From Dallia pectoralis (taxonomy: Eukaryota; Chordata; Actinopteri; Esociformes; Umbridae), in NCBI GenBank assembly GCA_029465975.1, contig CM055755.1:11606234-11670233 (forward strand): a DNA stretch of 64,000 bases. The letters run 5' to 3'. Below, piece by piece: positions 1-12,800 of this stretch. Every line of letters begins with the position of its first letter. The first letter of the stretch is position 1. The notes under the pieces are model-generated. The model made no database searches. It was not told the DNA's origin and worked only from the letters and a program-made list of their open reading frames with translations. Made by a program: the position numbers and the translations under genes.

Positions 1-3000
1 TCATTTCCACCTGCTTGAACACAACTTGAGAGGAACTTGGGGAGTGCTGTGCGCCGGTAGAGTGGTCAGGTTCTGGCTCTGATTACCTCTTCAGGGCTCC
101 ATCACAACCTCTGTAGCCCGTTCAGTTTATGGCACTAGTCGGCGTTCTTCAAGCTCTATCAATGTGCCACGTTTGTGCTGTCAGTTATTCCATGGTGACA
201 CACCGTTCCAACCAACGCCTCACTGCATGAATTAAGGACATACATGTATGCAACTCTTTGGGGGAGACAGGGACGTGACTGAGTTCACTATGAACATATT
301 AGCAGTGCCATTGCGTTGAATATCCCCATATCCCAGTTCAATTGTTCCTTAATGACTCGTGACTAGTGTCAACCTATCACAAGTGTGTTTTTCAGTTGGC
401 TCGAACGTAGCCAGTACACCTAACGCCCTTTTGGAATCCTACAAGACTATTCCTCAAGCTATTCCCCTTTTCAGACCAACTGAAGAAGGCAGCCATATGC
501 CTGCTGTGTGATACGTACACGTATGGACTAAACCCTGGTGTCATCCGGTTCTCTGTCTGCGTGCCAGGCCAGGAGGAGGTATGGAACAGCAGTGGCTGTC
601 TGGCTGGGTCACCTCCCTGGCATATGCCAGCAAAAGCCACGGGTTACCCACCAGGAGCTCCTTTAGGGCTGGAATCCCGGGCACTGTTCAAAAGCTTGAC
701 TGTGGCAGTTATTAATGCCGGGCATAACCTAACACGTGCCAGGATAATTACCTAAATGTCAGAGCTCCCCGACTTGTTGTCTGCTGGGGCAGTAGTGTGT
801 GACAAGTAATCCTACAAACCTATCAGGACACAATCTCAGAAGAGAGGACCTGAGTCATGTGGCGTCATCTACAAATGGGTACGTTGCCAGACGCAACTGC
901 GTTGTCAACCAGGGTATTCACCAACAGCACTCAAATATTCAGCGGATGGAGGAATGTAGTTTCACGCTTCAGGAGCAAAACTGATCAGAAAGATTTTTCA
1001 TCACGTAAAAGAGTATTTAAAAGTAGTCTGTATCCCAATGGGGTAGGGTTCAGGGTTAAGCTTTGGGCTAGGATTAGGGTTAATGACAAGAGTAAATGTT
1101 TAGGTTAAAAATAAATAAGAATGAATAGATAATATGAATCAATAGGATTGGCCTTAATGACTTGGGCTTTGGGGGCCATTGAAATGTATGTATGATTTTT
1201 TTTTTATAAAGTTTTACAGCATTTCTTGGAGTGTCTGCAGTGTGTCAGTGTTTTGCTAAGAAGGTAGACCGTGTGCTTGTGTGTGTTGTGTGGACAGTAT
1301 ATCCAGCATGTGTGTTGAAGTAAACTTGGCTCGGTATACTTGCGTGTGTGTGTGTGTGTGTGTGTGTGTGGTTGTCTGTGGTTGTGTGTGGTGTGTGTGT
1401 GTGAGAGAGAGAAAGAGAGCACTCTGGCTCCATGATTATGTGTGTTAACGTATTGCTGTCCAAACTTTTGAATTCCCGTCTATTAACCAGATGTCCCTGC
1501 TTACTCTACTTCCTTATTTACAGGAAACTCATTCATATTTGTTGAGGAAGGTAAGAATCCTTTCTGACCATAAGTCCTTGCGTGTGGGTCTATTCTGAGT
1601 AATGACTGTGGCTACTGTTGACTGAAATAACAACCAAACATGACACACGTATATTTGATACCAAGGCAAACAGTTCACAATATATAACGGCTTCCTAATC
1701 TACAAACAAAAAATAAACAGCAGTTATCGAGATGCGGGTGTTCAAATGTTAAAAATGCCTTGGATAAAATAGCAGCTCCCAAGTAATTTGTTACAAAGTC
1801 ATGCAATTGTACTCTTTATCTCAAACCCTCACACCCCTCGATCACCGAGAGGCAAAATGAGAAGAAACCCCAGTCTTATACTCATCTCTGCAGAGAGAAA
1901 TAAAAGCGTGTAATTACCGTGAACACTTTATAGCCCTGAGTTGGTCATCTTTGAAGATCAATCAGCATGAGCAGTTGCTGGCAAAAAAAGCCCAGAGACT
2001 TAAACTTCTAAATAATGCCTCTAAGCCTATTGGAAAATGATTCCCTCAAGTTTATTACAACGATTACATTACAATCTCACATCTCTCTTATACTCTCAGC
2101 GATGGGATGAGCTTCTATTTCACTCCATTGCTTTATCTACAAAAGTGCTTTCTGGTTTAAACTTTAGAGAGAATGACCTAGAATTATAAACACGGAAAAA
2201 TTGATAAGCAAAATGGACTTTAAAGATTATAATCGACTCTATCTCTCTCTCTTCCCAGAATGAAAGATTTCTCATCTCTGGATTGACATGTCCTGATAGA
2301 GGTTTGAGGAAATCTGTAAGAGGCCACCAACAGCCTCTCAGACAATATTTAGGCGCACATTGTGCACCTGTAGCTTAAGTATGATATGAAACGGTAGAGA
2401 TTTCCATATTAGTTTGGTCTTACACACATTTTACAAAGATTTTGATTTTCTATGTAGAAGCCACATACTGTATACAAGAACAGAATTTACAGAACATTGA
2501 ACAAACAACTTCAACCGATAACAGAACACTTATATGTTACGTGTTGATCCAAGACTTTAGCTACAAATAGCTGTGTTGTCCTAGTCCTGCTATTGTGGGT
2601 AAAACAATTATGTTTTTATAATCCTTCATTAAGCAAAGGAATTGACTCACACTCTCACACACTTGATGCATAAATAGACTACAATGGTATTCAACTGACA
2701 AGACTATTCATGAAATGACGGGATCCTCAAGAAAGCATTAGAAGTATGCACTCATTACTGAAAGATGTAACACAACTCTTTTGAAACTAGTCATTTCCCT
2801 GTCATCAACATTTTGGAAAAATCTGTTATAGGGTGGATGGGACATGCTGTAATTTAGAAGACACACTATACTTAGACACACTAAATTAACTTTCAGACAC
2901 GCTCTGTTAGCCTGTTTAGCAGATAAGACGATAAAGAGATTGGATGACTAATATCATAAAATAAAATATTTGCCCTGAAGGTGTCACTTACTGTCATCTG

Positions 3001-4021
3001 ATACATGAGTACCCCCCCCCCCCACACACACCCAAACAAAAAAACACACTTTTTTCACCTCTAACACATATAAAATTGTAGGCAAGCAACCGTCAAGATG
3101 TCCATTTAAAGGCCAATCTGATTAGTTAAGCACCGTCCAATTGTACAGGATATTTGCATTAAGAAAAGAGATTACAAATTAAAACGAATTGCCTCATGTT
3201 GTGATATCGTACTGACAGCAGTAATTTTAGGATAATCATTTAAAAATTATCCTCAAATTTTTTACATAGTCCCTTGTTTTTTGATACCAAAAGTACTTAT
3301 TTATGTATGCGTTGCATGCAGTCATTGCCTGATGTATGTGACTCTTAAACATCACCAGATTCTAGGATTCTTCCCTAGAGATGTTCTGCCAGGCATGCAG
3401 TCATCCTCGCTTTCTGCTTGTTTCTGGGCCTGTATATTCCTCTGTAGCATGTGATGTGTTTAATTCAGAAGTCGAAAACATTCCACTTGTTGGTAGTGTG
3501 TTTGGGGTCATAGTCCTCCAGTATGAGGAATGGAAATTCATTTAGGTTAGAGGCATTTCTTTGTTTTTTAGCAGACAAGATTTTTCTGTATACCGTTCCA
3601 AATTAATCTTGCAGTTGTCATACACAGATACATCAGTGCAGCTATACATGCTTCAAGCCATACCACCACCTCCAACATATTTCACAAATATGGTGTTATA
3701 CTTAAATTATGAGCCTGACATTTTTTCCCTATACATTTTCATATTTTCATTGCTTTTGTTCCAGTTAATATGTGTGGTGTGCAGTTTTGTTTTGCTTGTC
3801 CACTCTCCTCCATATGTTCAGCCTTACACAAATATAAAACTACCTCGTGGAGTATTGGGGCTCTCTTGAACTGTAGTTGGAAGTTTTTCTACTCCATTGA
3901 AAGTATTCTTACCCTGTAGAGGTCTTCTGTGGTATACGGGGTCGATGTCAATACTTATCACCGCAGTGCTTTTTTTCTTCTTGTTAATAACAGTAAATTT
4001 GGGCAGGCATAATATTTTATA
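1..4021. other. Intergenic or intronic DNA without recognised genes
   Basis: I see no exon, RNA gene or complete mobile element here. The stretch is AT-rich. It holds a short GT tract near 1341-1371 followed by GT/GA-rich sequence to about 1410, a degenerate run resembling TTAGGG-type repeats near 1040-1085, and a C run at 3010-3022. Open frames in it are short and show no family similarity that I recognise. Confidence 0.6.
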
Positions 4022-4199
4022 TACAGTATCGCACAAAAGTGAGTACACCCCTCACATTTATGTAATTTTTTGATTATATCTTTTCTTGTGACAACACTGA
4101 AGAAATGACACTTGGCTACAATATAAAGTATTGAGTGTACAGATTGTATACCAGTGTACATTTGCTGTCCCTTCAAACTAACTCAACACATTAATTTTT

Positions 4200-5503
4200 A
4201 AATTGCTGGCAATAAAAGTGAGTACACCCCTAAATTGGGCCGAAAGTGTCAATATGTTCACATTATTTTCCAGCACTGCCTTAACCGTCTTGAGCATCGA
4301 GTTCACCAGAGCTTCACAGGTTGCCACTGGAGTCCTCTTTCACTCCTCCATGACGACATCACGGGGCTGGTGGATGTTAGAGACCTTGCGCTCCTCCACC
4401 TTCCGTTTGAGGATGTCCCACAGATGCTCAATAGGGTTTAGGTCTGGAGACATGCTTGGCCAGTCCATCAACTTTACCCTCAGCTTCTTTAGCAAGGCAG
4501 TGTTCGTCTTACCCCCAATTTCGACTGGATGCGGAACGGCTGCGGGCTACAGCCTGCTACTTTGCAAATACAATAAAAAAGGAACCATAAATAAACAGGT
4601 GTAATTTGAAGTCGAAATAGGCTATATAATTATAAGCACAGAGTTGTTTCCACTCTACTCCTCTGGATCGAAACTGTTGTTGGTTTTGTGGTTGTGTTTA
4701 TAGAAACAACATCCTGTTATATCGCGCAAAATCTACGTTAATTCGCGAGATATCGTGGTCGGCTGGCCGCAGGCGTTCCGCAACAAATCCGGACCTGGTG
4801 GGTATTGACGGACGGCTCAGCACGCAACCGTTCCGCAGCTGAGCAGTTCCGCAGCCGTTCCGCAGCCGTTCCGCATCCAGTGGAAATTGGGTGTTAAGAG
4901 GTGTGTTTGGGGTCGTTATCATGTTCGAATACTGCCCTACGACCCAGTCTCCGAAGGGAGGGATCATGCTCTGCTTCAGTATCTCACAGTACATTCATGG
5001 CATTCATGGTTCCCTCAATGAACTGTAGCTCCACAGTGCCGGCAGCACTCATGCAGCCCCAGACCATGACACTCCCACCACCATGCTTGACTGTAGGCAA
5101 CACACACTTGTCTTTGTACTCCTCATCTGGTTGCCGCCACACACGCTTGAGACAATCTGAACCAATTAAGTTTATCTTGGTCTCATCAGACCACAGGACA
5201 TGGTTCCAGTAATCCATGTCCTTATTCTGGCTGTCTTCAGCAAACTGTTTGCAGGCTCTGTTGTGCATCATCTTTGAGGGACGACAGCCATGCAGACCAA
5301 TTTGATGCAGTGTGCGGCATATGGTCTGAGCACTGACAGGGTGACCCCCCACCCACCCCTTCAACCTCTGCAGCAATGCTGTCAGCACTCATACGTCTAT
5401 TTCCCAAAGACAACCTCTGGATATGATGCTGAGCACGTGCACTCATATTCTTTGATCGACCATGTCGAGGCCTGTTCTGAGTGGACACCTGCTCCCCATT
5501 CAC
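4200..5503 (-). pseudogene. Broken Tc1 transposase
   Basis: Remains of a Tc1/mariner DDE transposase, the enzyme that cuts and rejoins the element at TA sites. The first part (5503 to about 5237) and the second (5388 to about 4984) lie in different frames, so there is at least one frameshift. The second part carries the core motif LWSDETKINLIG, with the second catalytic Asp region, then GGGSVMVWGCMSAAG. The C-terminal part lies beyond the nested MITE, about 4450 down to 4200, with SPDLNPIEHLWDILKRK, which holds the third catalytic acid. Three separated blocks in the right order show an originally intact gene, now inactive. Confidence 0.85.
4512..4893. mobile_element. PIF/Harbinger-type MITE nested in the Tc1 element
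   Basis: A 382-base non-coding insertion interrupts the Tc1 transposase. Its ends are inverted repeats: left CCCCCAATTTCGACTGGATG, right (other strand) CACCCAATTTCCACTGGATG, both continuing CGGAACGGCTGCGG. It is flanked by TTA on both sides (4509-4511 and 4894-4896). A 3-base TTA duplication with such ends is the habit of PIF/Harbinger elements. Internal TTCCGCAGC repeats occur near the right end. No transposase is encoded, so it must have been moved by a relative. It is younger than the Tc1 copy it sits in. Confidence 0.75.
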
Positions 5504-6170
5504 ACCTGAGCCGTTGTAACACTAACGAGTCACAGGACACTGAGAGGGAAAATGGCTAATTGGGCCTAATTTACACATTTTCACTTAGGGATGTACTCAC
5601 TTTTGTTGCCAGCAGTTCAAACAGTAATGGCTGTGTGTTGTGTTATTTTGAGGGGACAGCAAATGTACACTGTTATACAAGCTGTACACTCACTGCTTTA
5701 CAGTGTAGCAAAGTGTACTTTCTTCAGTGTTGTCACATGAAAAGATATAATCAAATATTTACTGAAATGTGAGGGGTGTACTAACTTGTGAGATACTGTA
5801 TATCAATGTATTCTAAATGATATATGCCTCATGAAGGTTACCTTGACTTCATTGACACTTGTTTGGTGCTCATGTTGTCAAACCACTGCAACAGGCACCT
5901 GCCTAATAGGAAACAGCCGTAAAGCCATCCAAAGTGAAAATACTTTTGGTACCCAAAAATGGGAAAGTATGTACACAACGTGCTGTAATTTTGTTACTTT
6001 AACCACCTTATATTTTCCATATAAAATGAGGTGTGGTGCAGAATAGAAAAAATGTTACTGTCCAAAATCTTAATTGTATGCTTCCAATGAATAATAAAAC
6101 AGTATGATTTTTTTCAGCTTACTGCATAGCCAAAACCAAAATGATTATCTAAACGTTACCAACGATTAGG

Positions 6171-6336
<166 letters not shown>

Positions 6337-6429
6337 CAGCCAGTCTGCCCCAGTGCACCATCATCTTGTGATCTGAGCGCCACGGGGTGCGCCCAGCATG
6401 TCTTGTGATAATGAGGATAATGTCCACTG

Positions 6430-7640
6430 ATGATGACCGTGACCATGTCGTTACCGCGGGACATCCACGGAATTAGGGGTTTTGAGAGACCGAGCGAGAT
6501 GAGTGTGAGTGCGGGCGGTAGCTGGTTAATGGGCGAGGAGAGCTGTTTGAACAGTTCCCAATACTCACCATCCTCGTCTCCGCTTCTCGGGGATGCGACA
6601 GCCCGTTCTTAATCCTACCGCGGCCGGGTTGAGCTCCAGTCACCTGCGGTACTCCATCTCTCCCCAGTGCATCGGGGAGGGTCGGGGGGGCAAAGAGGGA
6701 AAAGACGATTTAAAAAATCTACATTTGGGTTCGGTCGCGATCTTCAGCGGAGTTATAACGAGTTTTTTTTCACAATTGCACTGTGGAGATGTGTTTGCTC
6801 GGCGTTATATAGTCGGCTATACTTCCGCTGCCGGTCTGAGTTCTAATAAAGGTAATATTCCTGTTGCTCCTCCGGAACTGCCTCGCTTGCTCCCAATCTC
6901 ACCACGCCGGTGTTGAGGAGAAACCGTGCAGTTCACACACTCACACACACACACACAGTCTAACTTACAGCACGATTCCCTCACACGCCGCGTTCTCTCC
7001 GCTCAATATATAATGGCAATCAGAAATACATCTTATGAGCCAGTGGGCGTCACGTCATCGGGATCTGTTGTTTTAGAGGGGAGTCGACCACCGTGGATGC
7101 ATGCAACAGCGCGTCTTGCTGTGCCTGCCTGCTACTGCTTCACACACGAACATCGATCATGTGTTGCAATGCGGGTGCTGCCGCAGCTAATGATTGCCCC
7201 GCGCGCACTGTGGTCCCCTAGCTCGCGCCTCCACGTGCGGACGGCGCGGTTGGGTACGGATGGATGTCGTCTGTCTCCACGTAGGCTCACAGGGTCGCCG
7301 ACACATTAGGTCTGTCCTAAATAAATAGAGGTGTTCTCAATAAAGATGTATCCTGACCCCAGGAGCAACCCGTCCCCTTGGCTTTGATTGTGTCACTCAT
7401 TTGTGTTTCCACCTCTGGTCCCCTGACGCGCACACACACGCGCGTTACTTGGATTAGATTATTTCGAATGACTCGAGCATGGAATTTAGCACACGTACTT
7501 TGAGTGTGTGACGTCATGTTATGCCTTTACACAGCGCGCGTAAATGCTCCTCGCGCACCAGGATTCACCCGTCTCGTGAGCTCAGCTTCCCGCCGCGGCG
7601 CCGTCCGCGGATGTGGCGCTTGACGACGGGAAACCGGTAG
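6430..7640. promoter_or_regulatory. CpG-rich block, possible promoter or 5' exon
   Basis: CpG dinucleotides are far denser here than in the flanks, for example around 6590-6660, 7195-7260 and 7585-7640, while neighbouring DNA is AT-rich. On the minus strand there is a good splice donor (GATGGTGAGT) ending at 6567 and a TATATA-like run near 7006. On the plus strand AAACCGGTAGGT near 7630-7640 could also be a donor. No protein family is recognisable in any frame. In tetrapods EPHB3 lies just 3' of CHRD in the same orientation, so an ephb3 5' end on the minus strand is one candidate. That is inference from gene order alone. Confidence 0.4.
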
Positions 7641-8730
7641 GTTTGGTTCATCATTTATATTTTTATATATTTATATTGGTAGCTTTATTTATGTCAAGTC
7701 AAATGCTTTTCCAGGCTTAGACCAACACAGTAGCCAATATCATACAACAACCTGCCGAAAATGACCTGAAGACAGATCTGACTTAACACAGGTTGTAAAA
7801 GATTCACATTTCTGGAGCTACTGCTAGTTTCGGTTAGGAAGAAATAATTTAATTAATAAAAAACATGAACAAAACTAAACATAGACCACAGCTTTTGACG
7901 TTATAAGTACCCGAGGCCTAAGCTGATTAATAATAATTTTGTCTTCCCAAAAAAAAAATCAGGTGCCCCATAGAATCGTGCCCATTTCGCGTGGACGCGC
8001 ACTCACTATTTTAACAGAAAACTGCACGCAATACGAGTGCCTTTCTGCATGAACAAAATGCGATTGTCCTATAATAAAATGCAGAAACGATTTACGTTAA
8101 TTCAAATGTGGAATATAACGTGGTTGAGGCAAATAATACAACCTTTTTAATGGTAAATGTGGAGGGGGAAAAAGAAAAATTGACAGGAAGGAAAGAATGG
8201 ACTATTATCTACATTTACAAATGTATTCACTGGTGAAAAATGTTCTCGGTTGGGCTGTGCCATACTTTTTTGTTTCTGTTACCATCGCAATAAAATTTAA
8301 CACAAACTGCAGGACAGCAGTGCTCAGTGAAATAGTCAGTAATTATTTAATGCCAATATTCTTACACAGAAACATAAACATCATATTGCACAAACACAAG
8401 CATTATTATTATATTTATAGGAAATATTGCACTGTATAAAGGATGTATAATATAGAAATGGATATCAAGTGGCTGAACTCAAACCTTTGACCGGAAGAAT
8501 AGCATACAGTATTTTGATCAAACTAAATGTAACTAATTGTTAATGTGCTCCAGAACTGCAACAATTAATTGATACAAAACAACATATGCTGGATCTGACT
8601 CTGTCATTTTAAAAAGCAAAATAAATCATTAGCATGAGTGCACCCAGCTAGCCAAGCCTTCCTGCCTTGTGTACCAGCTACGGGAGAAGCCGCACATATA
8701 CTGCTTTCCTATACAGCTTCAGGTGCAAAC

Positions 8731-8881
8731 TTGGGGCGATAAAATAATCGCCCTTCTTGGATTCGATTTAAGAACACTGTGATTGGCTAAATTTTATGTC
8801 AATCATTCATATCTTAAATTAGCAATTGGCTTAACTGCTACATAGATCCGCCTTCTTGGGGCGCTTTCTCTATCGCCCCAG
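8731..8881. mobile_element. Possible short MITE with TGGGGCGATA ends
   Basis: The sequence begins TTGGGGCGATAAAATAATCG and ends with the inverted counterpart GCTTTCTCTATCGCCCCAGA, about 150 bases apart. The interior is AT-rich and non-coding. CTTCTTGG blocks lie next to both ends. No clear target duplication was found, so class is uncertain. Confidence 0.4.
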
Positions 8882-9030
8882 AGCTGTGACAAGGCGTTCA
8901 GACAGGAAGAGGAAAGTTTGATTTTACACATTACTGGGTGCATTCCATATTCAAAACACACAAATATTGACATACTGATGTTTTTATCATTATTATAATT
9001 TTTTTTCCTTTTTTTATTTATTTTTTATTT

Positions 9031-9088
9031 TTGTTGTGGCTCAAGGGGGGGCGGCGCCCTAGCGCCCGCTATGGGCCAGTCGCCACTG
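9031..9088. mobile_element. Fragment resembling a hAT element end
   Basis: Read on the minus strand from 9088, the sequence is CAGTGGCGACTGGCCCATAG followed by GCGGGCGCTAGGGCGCCGCC. CAGTGGCG starts and GC-rich subterminal blocks are typical of hAT elements in fish. A matching second end was not located, so this may be a truncated copy. Confidence 0.35.
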
Positions 9089-9469
9089 TTCACAACCAAA
9101 CTCTTGAGGGTGGCGGACAGACCGAGGTAAAGTTGGTTGGATATTCGATATTCACCGGATATTCGGAGCCCGAGATCAGGTCCGGTTTTCCCGCAAGCAG
9201 CCACACTACACCCCGGTGATCTACCGACAGAAACCTCCGTCAGCCTATAGTTAGGGACCGTCAATAAAGTACAAGTCCCAACGTTATTAATTCAATAGCT
9301 GTTTAACCATTTGGTCTTAAAACATCAAATAACTGTCAGATTGTTTTATAGAGTACACCCACATTTTGCACAGCTTTGGGTTTTTTTTTAAGGAAATGGT
9401 GTAAGAGATGTTTAAAAAACATTTAAAAACTCTTTTTTTGTGAAATCAATTTACTTTCATATTGTCTAC

Positions 9470-10140
9470 AAAGATCTTTCACATGTTGCACAGGCTTTGT
9501 TTAAAAAAAACTTTTACGTTTTTAAAATACATTTAAATACTGGAAATGTTTTTAACTTGCATATCTCAATAGCTTTTTTTTGCAGTGACCTAATAACCTC
9601 AAATCACTTTCAGATAGTCTGCAGGGGCCACCCACATGTTGCACAGCCTTTAGTTTTTCAAAATAAAAGTTTTAAAACGTTTAAAATACATTTTAAGCCT
9701 GCATATCTCAATAGCATTTTTGTGTAGTGACCTATTAACCTCAAACCACTTTTAGATTATCTACGGAGGCCATCCACATGTTCCCCAGCCTTTGGTTTTT
9801 CAAAATAAAAGTTTATTTTGAAAAAACAAAGGCTGTGCAACATGTGGATGGCCGCTGCAGACTGAAAGTGATTTGAGGTTAATAGGTCACTGCACAAAAA
9901 AGTTATTGAGATATGCAAGTGTAAAATGTATATTAAAAGTTTTCAAACTTTTATAAAAAAAAAAAACAAAGACTTTGCAACATGTGGATGTCCCATTCAG
10001 ACTATAGGAAAGTGGTTTTAGGTTAAAAGGTCATTGCACAAAAAAGCTATTGAGATATGCAAGTTAAAAATGTCAATTAAAAACGTTGAAACTTTTATTT
10101 TGAAAAACCAAAGGCTGTGCAACATGTGAGTGGCAGAATA
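9470..10140. repeat. Large AT-rich inverted repeat built of direct repeat units
   Basis: Two arms of about 330-340 bases meet at a perfect palindrome, CAAAATAAAAGTTTATTTTG (9801-9820, centre between 9810 and 9811). Each arm has two to three direct repeats of about 150-190 bases. Unit landmarks on the left arm are CACATGTTGCACAG, GCATATCTCAATAGC and GTGACCTAATAACCTCAAA. The right arm carries their complements: CTGTGCAACATGTGG, GCTATTGAGATATGC and TTTGAGGTTAATAGGTCAC. Match between arms is high but not perfect. No coding content. It could be a foldback element or an inverted satellite block. Confidence 0.85.
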
Positions 10141-11990
10141 GGTTAGGTTTAGGTACGTGAACTCACGGCACTTGTTTGTAGATTTCTGTCTCACATGCAT
10201 AGTGAGCAATAAAAAAACAGCAGAAAAAGAAATTAAAGTAATTGAAAGTAATTAACGATAGCAAATTTAAATGGTGCACTCTGGAAAAGGCAATTCAGTG
10301 ACCAAAATGCAAGTGTTTTATATAATCTTGATAAGAATTTATTAATAAGGTAATGTACATTTGGTTACACAGCTGTGATAAAAACAATGTAAAAAACTAA
10401 AGAAAAGTGTACCTTTGAGAGGAAAGGGAACTGAACACACCGACGTTGTGTAAAGACCTCTAGCTTAATTGGATGGTTAACTTTAATTTTTTTTTATATA
10501 GAATGATAATTTCTGTTGAAAAACAAATAGATGAATTAGGTAAAAGTGTTTTAGGTGGTGTACTTGCAGGTAGCTAAAGGTAAAAACTTGTTAGTAGATC
10601 TCTAGCTTATATGGATAGTGAACTAAAAAAGTAATGATAGAAAAGGATCAAATCTAAATCAAATTTGAAAGGTGTACTATAGGCAAGGGAAGTTCAGTAT
10701 CCAAAAACCAAGTGCTTTTACAGGTACATTTCATCTGGAATAAGGTAAACAGACAGTTGGAATCATAAAACTAGTTAATTTGGTAAAAATAAGAGGTGTC
10801 TCCTGTAATTTCAGAAGGTGTCCAGTAGATGGCCACAAAACAATATTTACATCTATGACTTGATTGACTGCTCAAGTTTGAGAACTAATTTCTCAGGGTG
10901 ACTCGTAGTGACGGGAGGATCCATAAATGCATAAACCTCAGGCGAAATCACTGACCCATTTTTAAATAACAAACCATGCATGAAAAATACACTAGAAATA
11001 GCATTTCATGGTCCATTGAAATAACATCAAATTAACAGAAATACAGTGTCGCCATTTAGTTAATGTTGTAAATGACTATTGTAGCTGGATTTTTAAATGG
11101 AATATCTACACAGGTGTACAGAGGTCCATTATCAGCAACCATCAGTCCTGTGTTCCAAAGGCATATTTTGTTTGCTAATCCAAGTTTATAATTTTAAAAG
11201 GATAATTGATCATTAGAAAACCCTTTGTAGTGATATTCAACCGTGGACCTGAAGGGCATGAATACTACAATATTTTTTTTGCCTGCTGCATAATTACATT
11301 TACCTGGTGTCTCAGGGTTGAATGTGTCTCTGATTAGAAGGACAGGATGAAAACCAACAATGCTTCATCACCTGATTTGGATTAACCTTTATCAGAGAAA
11401 AGGGTATGCCTTTTTTCTTAGCGACCACTAGAGGTCAGAATTGATCGATTTAGAATGAACTCAATTTGCCTGTAGGATTTTTACCTTGTATTTTACAGTC
11501 ACCAGCACCTTCTGGTGATTTGAACAGCTGTTATCATAGCCCTACTGTTGCCGTAATAAACGAGATGGGCAGTGTTACTAATTACCATGGTGGATACCCT
11601 CTCTCCATGTTACTCTGGTTCTCTCCACCCCTCTTTTCATTTCACACCCACATCCCCCTGTTTGATGAAGCAGAAGGCTTGTTTACTCAATTCACTGCTG
11701 TTATGTTTCTACAGGAGAAAGATAAACGTCTCCGTGTCACTCTGGGATAATGGCAACAGGTCACTCTCCTTCTTGTCCTCCTTCTGTTCTCTTGTCTATC
11801 TCTTTATTTTCATTCTCTCTTGTCTGCTCTCTGTTTCTCTTAATTTCTCTTCATTTTCTCCCCCCACACCATCTTGGTTACTGTGCTTAGTCAACCGCTG
11901 TCCTCTGTTATTTTCTTATTGAAAAGCACATATGGATAGCAGGACATTATAAGACGTCCTGGAAAACTACTTGCCATCGCTCCTCTAGAC
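10141..11990. other. AT-rich spacer, nothing recognised
   Basis: No gene, RNA gene or mobile element could be recognised. A pyrimidine-rich run lies at 11755-11915. Short plus-strand open frames at 11466-11922 have low-complexity Ser/Leu/Phe composition and no family resemblance. Confidence 0.55.
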
Positions 11991-12299
11991 CAGGGTAGGG
12001 CAAACCTTTCAGCTCCGAGGCCAAATCCGGACGTTGAAATTAAATGGAGAGCCACATTTGTTTAGATTTTTTGTTAAATATAAATGATTTATGGGCCAGA
12101 AAGGGGCAACAATTAAAATGTATACACATAAAATGTATACTGTAGGTCTATTATTATATCAAAATCATTTTAATTCAGATGGCAAGTTATTTCGGCAAGT
12201 TATTTTGTACCCTCAAAACTGTATTAATACCTCCCGCGGGCCGGGTGGAATTGCCTCGAGTGCCGGATTCGACCAGGGGCCTTAACTTTCACACCCCTG
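11991..12299. mobile_element. hAT-like MITE
   Basis: About 309 bases starting CAGGGTAGGGCAAACCTTTC and ending ACTTTCACACCCCTG, which are imperfect inverted ends of the CAGGGGTG type seen in hAT elements. The flanking octamers CTCTAGAC and GTCGAGGC match at five of eight positions, consistent with a decayed 8-base target duplication. The interior includes GCGGGCCGGGTGGAATTG near 12236. There is no transposase. Confidence 0.6.
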
Positions 12300-12589
12300 G
12301 TCGAGGCTCATTTGGGTTGGGCTGCATGTGTTCCAATGTTAGTATGGAGCTGAAAAGGCCTGACTGAACCCCCAGCTCTGTAAAGCTATGTAAAAGGCTT
12401 TAAATGCCTCATCTAGAAAGTCACGCAGTGTAAAGACTGAGAGAAAGAGAGATAGAAAGAGATGAAGGGGTAAAGCAGGAGGTTAAGAAAGAGGGAGAAA
12501 AACTGCAGCTTAAAACATTTACCAACAAAGACGCAGGAATGTGCCAGGGAAATGAACCCACACCCTGGCATGCAGATGTGCCGGTCTGC

Positions 12590-12800
12590 ATGGGAACCAG
12601 ACACAGAACCAGGACGACTGGACTCTACGCATACACACACACACCAACCAGACACAGAACCAGGATGACCGGACTGTATGTATACACACACACCAAACAG
12701 ACACAGAACCAGGATGACCGGACTGTATGTATACACACACACCAACCAGACACAGAACCAGGATGACCGGACTGTACGCATACACACCAACGTTCACCAA
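12590..12800. repeat. Minisatellite, about 49-base unit, about 4 copies
   Basis: The unit contains CAGACACAGAACCAGGATGA, then CCGGACTGTATGTATACACA and a short CA tract. Copies differ by a few bases. Open frames on both strands across it come from the repeat. Confidence 0.85.

Larger units (their letters stand above)
4024..5798 (-). mobile_element. Tc1-like DNA transposon, decayed, carrying a nested MITE
   Basis: The ends are inverted copies of about 38 bases. Left begins CAGTATCGCACAAAAGTGAG and right, read on the other strand, begins CAGTATCTCACAAGTTAGTA; both continue into GTACACCCCTCACATTT-like sequence. A TA dinucleotide flanks each end (4022-4023 and 5799-5800), as expected for Tc1/mariner target duplication. 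The transposase reads on the minus strand but is frameshifted and broken by a 382-base insertion, so the element cannot move itself. Teleost genomes carry many such fossils. Family assignment is firm; the subfamily name is not known to me. Confidence 0.9.
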
